DNA of 64,000 nucleotides, taken from positions 133,424,001 through 133,488,000 of the forward strand of contig JBITNC010000001.1 of assembly GCA_050084985.1 (NCBI GenBank), in the 5' to 3' direction. This stretch comes from Nageia nagi. Taxonomy: Eukaryota > Pinophyta. The notes beneath the pieces are model-generated. The model ran no database searches and had not been told where the DNA came from. It saw only the letters and a program-made list of their open reading frames with translations. Position numbers and translations under genes: made by a program. Within the stretch, counting starts at the first letter, position 1. Each line of letters opens with the position of its first letter. Shown in pieces: positions 59,390 to 64,000 of the stretch.

Positions 59390-62300
59390 ATCGATTGCTA
59401 CTACTAGTATTACCAATACGAGTACCACATGCTCCACTAATAGGTATAGTAGGAGATTGAGAGTGAGAAGGTGGTCTCGTAGGGGTGGGAGCACTATGAT
59501 GAGTTAATACTAAACTACTAGAACTACCACCAACACTCTTGTGGGGCTTGTGCCTACTCCTTTAGTATTGAATGAGTGGCTCTTCATCATCAGGATCACT
59601 CTCCATGTCTTAATAAACCTAATGCTCATAAACCTGGAGAGGTCCAACACCATGATCAATCTCCATAAGAGGAAATGAATCAAAACATTGATGCTCCTCC
59701 TCCTCCTCCTCCCCCTCATCATTTATTGCATGATCCTCCTCCTCATCCTCATCTACAAGTTCATCTATCTCTTACTCCATGTCAAGCCATTATTCTCGAA
59801 ATGCTTCATGTAACTCCTCATCTGGATCTACCACTACATCCACTGGAGATGCATCAATGTTAAAAAAGCAAAAAAAAGTCAACAAATACACTTTTATAGG
59901 GCCTATCAAGATATTTTAAAAATCACATGTAGGGGGTGCTAGGTGAGAGTAAAAACAAAGAAGATAACCTATATGAGGGATCAATAGTAGTCAAGTTAAT
60001 GGGCTCATTCTCATCCTTCTTTTATAGTTGTCTCACATACAATCATAGGTTGAAATAAATGTACATAATATCATTCCAGTGTTTTGTTTTCAACCTATTA
60101 ACATAAAAAATGAGACTCATAAATTGAGAATTGAGAGTGAAGTAAGAAATTTCCATTGCATTTTGAAAGTTAAAAAGAATCATAATTGAAATGAATCAAA
60201 TTACTAACCTATTATGCTTCTTGGAGTGAATTTTTTTAAATGCACTCCAATTGTGCTCAAATCCTAAAGTGCTACATGTTTGACTAAGGATGTATATGGA
60301 AAATCTTTGCAACTCAAGTGTTTCACCCCCAAAATTTGCCCACCACAACTCTAAAAATGTAGTAAATAGTAATATTGAATTAGAAAACATTAAATATTTA
60401 AATGCCTAAATGTATAAAATTGAAAGTAATACATGAACTTTGAATTTTTCTCACTCAAAGAAATTGTGAAACATGCCTATCTAGCGAATTGATACCCAAA
60501 GAGGCCTTGGGAGTGCTTGTATGACTCAAGCTCCTTGAAGATTTTGGATTGAGTGGTGGGATCTTGAACCATATCAGCTACACATTTTGTAAGCTCAAAG
60601 TTAGCATAAGTATCAGTCTTATATTTTGAGTTTGGTGCAAAATACAAGATAGGGTTTAAGATGGCCCTTGCTCTATGAATAGGGAGATACAACATATTCT
60701 ACCATCATTCATTAATGAGATTCAAAAATGCCATATGCTTGTTACCAAACTTAGTATCCTCATTAGGGTGGTAAATATAATAATGCATTATGGCCTCCTT
60801 GGCCCTAGTCATAACATCATACAAATAGCCCATAGTGGCCATATCATTATCAACCAGATGAAGGAATCATACAAGTGGTGCTATCATGCTACAAATCTCT
60901 TTGAGCATCATCCAAAATTCATTTGTGTTTATCAATGAAGACATAACCATATCCTTTGGCCTCATGCTCATGGCTTTATCACTCCACTCTCTAGAAATAA
61001 ATATGGAACACAACTCATGTATGTTCCTAAATAACAATTGAAGGTTGATGAAATTAGAGGCAAAATGTGTAACTCCGGGGTGCAACAAGTCCCTACTATT
61101 GGTGTACCTCCTCCTCATACTAAGAATAATGGTTTTATTATAAATATACTTGGTAACACAAGATAAGAAATTAAGAATCAACATAGTCTAAGAGTAGGAA
61201 TATAAGATAAGAAAAAAATATGATAAGATAAAAGAAGATAATATAGATGTACCTCATGATTTTCCTTGCTTGGTCAACCACCTCTTTCACCCAATCCATT
61301 TTTCCTATGTCCTCTAGAATAAGATCAAGGCAATGACAAGCACATGGAGTCTAGTACAAGGAGGGATACATATTCATGAGCTTTCTACCTGCTACAACAT
61401 CACTAGAAGTGCTTTTTGTGATCACTTGAACAACATCCTCTAGCCCCAGCTCCCTCACAAATTGATATAATAAGTCACATAACAAGTTTGCATCTTTTTC
61501 CTTATCATATGCATCAACAAATTTCTTGAATATTATCCCATATTTGAAGTATACCAAAAAATTAATCAAGTTTCTACTCTTACTATCTAACCACCCATCA
61601 GATAATATTATGCAATCCAATAACTTTCAAGATTCTTCAATATCAACCATTCTAAAAATAGTAAAATAAAACTTAAAATAAATTATAAAATAACTAAATA
61701 AAAAAAGTAATTTAAAAAATGTAATACATATGGTCTATTGAAATTTGATATCACTATTTATGTACCTATCATGAACTTCTTGCTTGAGATCCTTCATGAT
61801 AGACTCTTACATTTTTGAATGAGTAGGGGCCACATACCTAGGTCTAGCATTAGCCACTGCATTGATCATTGGTTGCAAAAATACACTCCTGGTAATGTGG
61901 ATTGGAACTCCTTCATAATAGATCAATTTTGCCAACATCAAATCAACTTCTTTCTTCTCCTTCTTCTTCAACATACTCATAATGGATGGTTGGGATCCAA
62001 GAGTTGTCCAGGGTTGAAAGTAGGAATGGACACCAACCCTTCTAGGGTATCCACTTCCATTAGGTCTACTAGAACTTACACTTGTACTTGAACCTACACT
62101 TGGATTGGAAATATTTCTACTTACTGTAGAAGAGCTTATCCCTCCTAGCTCCATTCGAATTGTTCGTTTCCTCTCTTTTTTATCAATAATAGAATCCAAG
62201 GCTCTAATTACATCCAAAGCAAGATTTGGAGTTACTTTTGGGAAACTCTCCACATTGCTCCTTGGCCTCCCAAAAAATACCCTTTGAACCTTGTAATTGT

Positions 62301-62560
62301 TCTCTAAATAGGCTTGTTACATAGGTTGCACATGAAATGCTTAGAATTGCCTCAAACCCCCTCAATTGGAGTCACATATTGCCAAAATCTATCCAACTCT
62401 TTCAACATGTTGAAGTCTTGGACAACCTCCTTCAAAATACTCTTACTTCCCTCTAGCTCCTCTCTCTTTCTCCATGCCTTAGAAAGCAAAATGAGGGGAA
62501 AAATCCTTTCCCCCTCATATTTCTTCTCCCTAACTGCCTAGCTACCTACCACATTTTCAT
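59390..62560 (-). pseudogene. hAT transposase, BED/DUF659 type, spliced
   Basis: Cut-and-paste transposase of the hAT superfamily. In order on the - strand: BED zinc-finger region (62300-62560; WQYVTPIEG, HFMCNLCNKP); 61807-62253 (VFLQPMINAVANARPRYV); DUF659 domain (61351-61620; CIILSDGWLDSKSRNLINFL and AAGRKLMNMYPSLY-like end); its continuation to 61253 with CACHCLDLILEDIGK; 60867-61184 (MRRRYTNSRDLLHPGVTHFA); 60477-60695; dimerisation region (60196-60390; IYILSQTCSTLGFEHNWSAF); and an acidic C-terminal tail (59390-59860). Introns keep GT/AG ends: about 61652-61765 and 61188-61252 are clear. A TAG stop replaces the Trp codon after PSLY. More stops lie near 60860 and 60690 and in the tail, so no full protein is made. 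Confidence 0.9.
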
Positions 62561-63001
62561 GATGTCTTTTTCATTTTTTTACCTTTTAAACACCAAAAAG
62601 ATGGAGTCGACATATTTTACCCTTTTATGCATGTTCTACCCCTATCATGCCACATATTTTCCCCAAAAATGCATCTTTTTCATGTTTAAATGACATCTTT
62701 TGAGGAAAAAATGATGGATATGATGTGGGGGTTTTTTAAGTCACTTTTTTGTGTTTTTTAGGATTTTTTTTATGTACAAACAATGTTTTTTGGGTGAAAA
62801 GATGCGTCTAAATGGCCTTAAAAATTTAGCCTTGAAATTACATTTTTTCCACATTTTCAACATTTTTTGAGCATTTAAACGCTATTTAAATGACCCATAT
62901 GTTAAAGAGGAAAACAATGTTTTTCCATTTTTTGGAGCAATGTATAGGAAAATCCAAAAAATGGAAAAAACACCATTTTTTGCGTTTAAACATCATATTA
63001 A
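62560..63001. other. 5' non-coding part of the hAT element
   Basis: Pyrimidine-rich on the + strand with many CATTTTTT, TTTTTGGG and TTTAAA words and repeated AAAAAATGGAAA/TTTCCATTTTTT (62920-62985). No ORF. Confidence 0.5.
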
Positions 63002-63018
63002 TATTCTATGCCTATAGG

Positions 63019-63480
63019 TACTCAAAATACTACTTTATCTACCATAAAGATCATTGCAATCCATGAAAATGTGTTTGGATCATGCATTTTGTCAAACAAT
63101 TCTTCCATGTTTTACATGGCACTAATAAACATAATATTTGGTGAAAAATAAAATTCAGCTTCCTTTGATGATTTTCCATAGCTTCTTTTGGAACCCCATT
63201 CCTCTCTTGAAAATTGCATTTGCTTAAAAGTCTCTAAGACCTTTCAATATATCTATATTGATATACTGTGATGATAATAAGATATGCACAAAATGGATAC
63301 ATTGCACATACATTGAAAGGGCTTGAAAGTTGTTTGACAAAATCCCTCATCCAAATGAAGTCTCATTTGATAATCCATAGAGACATAATTTTTCCTTTTC
63401 TAGAAACATAAGAAAAATAAAATTTAGGATTTACACAATAATAAAGTCAATTAGTTACTTTATTTTTATGAAAACATAGT
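63019..63480. other. Unassigned AT-rich sequence
   Basis: No convincing gene or repeat. Confidence 0.4.
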
Positions 63481-63600
63481 AAAGTAAAATAAACAAAATG
63501 TGACAAAGGAAAATAAACAAAACACAACAAAGGAAAATAAACAAAATGCAATCAATAAAAATAAATAAAAAGTGGTAAAGGAAAATAAGATTAATTCAAC
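63480..63600 (+). repeat. About 24 bp tandem repeat, right copy of a pair
   Basis: Units such as ACAAAGGAAAATAAACAAAA and ATGCAATCAATAAAAATAAA, in the same order and orientation as 58455-58580. The Phe-rich ORF at 63466-63732 is this repeat translated. Confidence 0.85.
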
Positions 63601-64000
63601 ATAAAAGTTCTTGAACATGAAGATGATGGGGAATCTTATTAAAAAAAATTGACATGAGTAAATGCCCCAAGGATAGTTGGCATCATAATTTAAAGATATT
63701 AATATTTTAAAGGATATTGGTAGGCACATCAATTAATTAGAGTGTGACAATAGTTAGAAGAGAAGGAAGAGGGAGAAGGCCACACATGAACTAATCAATT
63801 CACCCTATGAGCCACCTTGATTCAATTTGAAGGTGATGAATATCAATTGAAATGGAGATAAATAAAAATAATGTAGGGGAAAATAAATCAGTCAAGAATG
63901 GGGGAAATCTAGTTTTCACTAAACCTACGAATACCAGAGATGCAAGGAGTAACCCAGAAGTATGGAATACTTTATACAGAGGAGGAATGCAATGTTTTAT
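63601..64000. other. Right edge, nothing recognised
   Basis: Moderately AT-rich with a purine-rich run at 63755-63780 (GAAGAGAAGGAAGAGGGAG). No ORF over 60 codons and no element motif. Confidence 0.4.

Larger units (their letters stand above)
58716..63018 (-). mobile_element. hAT-type DNA transposon (decayed)
   Basis: The presence of the element is sure from its transposase (59390-62560, - strand). The ends are tentative. CCTACAGGTATAGAATA (58716-58732) is an imperfect inverted match of TATTCTATGCCTATAGG (63002-63018). The flanking 8 bases (TACATTAA and TACTCAAA) agree at only 5 of 8 positions. AAAAAATGGAAA-type words are frequent near both ends (58777-58990, 62900-62985), as subterminal transposase-binding repeats often are in hAT elements. 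Confidence 0.6.

Noticed and set aside
59319-59863. + strand ORFs and a - strand Arg-rich ORF near the hAT end
   Set aside because: They are other frames of the acidic C-terminal tail of the transposase.
1-64000. tRNA, rRNA, riboswitch or organelle insertions
   Set aside because: No stretch shows the conserved bases of these genes, and nothing resembles plastid or mitochondrial coding sequence.

Overview
Plant nuclear DNA, AT-rich and built almost entirely of old, nested transposable elements. The evidence for a plant is Ty1/copia elements (one with an initiator-tRNA-Met primer site), two large Ty3/gypsy elements of the Tat type with a second, archaeal-type RNase H (a plant lineage), and a spliced BED/DUF659 hAT transposase. 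The size and decay of the elements suggest a large, repeat-rich genome, but the species cannot be told from this window. I find no confident host gene, tRNA, rRNA or CRISPR array.

Layout. (1) 1-6400: probably the 3' end of a gypsy element related to Gypsy-1, on the + strand, with a polypurine tract and candidate LTR start at 3775, several tandem repeats and one unrecognised GC-rich ORF. (2) 6479-56021: an old copia element called D (- strand), with its integrase fragment at the left and its 5' LTR at 55467-56021. It is split by several insertions. Element A, of the same family as D (3' LTR 7204-7763, body to 21440), sits in D between the zinc-knuckle and pre-integrase regions. A second copia, TE2 (8163-13423, TSD CAATG), sits inside A. 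Gypsy-1 (22254-38933, TSD TGTAG) sits inside an A/D-type LTR. Gypsy-2 (41212-53542, TSD TATAC) sits inside the long leader of D. (3) 56027-57260: a gypsy gag fragment (+ strand) interrupted by a solo LTR of the A/D family (56176-56676, TSD TATAT). (4) 57300-58700: tandem repeats and one unrecognised ORF. (5) 58716-63018: a decayed hAT element with a spliced transposase on the - strand. (6) 63019-64000: repeats and unassigned AT-rich DNA.

Every coding region recognised is a transposon gene, and each carries stops, frameshifts or deletions. The best preserved is TE2, whose gag-pol lies in one frame with three stops. The most interesting points are the domain order of Gypsy-2 (archaeal-type RNase H between protease and reverse transcriptase), the extra ORF regions downstream of integrase in both gypsy elements, the 2.7-2.9 kb G-rich leaders of the A/D copia family, and a rearranged, duplicated LTR/pol junction at 21441-21870. 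I see no defence or other new non-transposon system.
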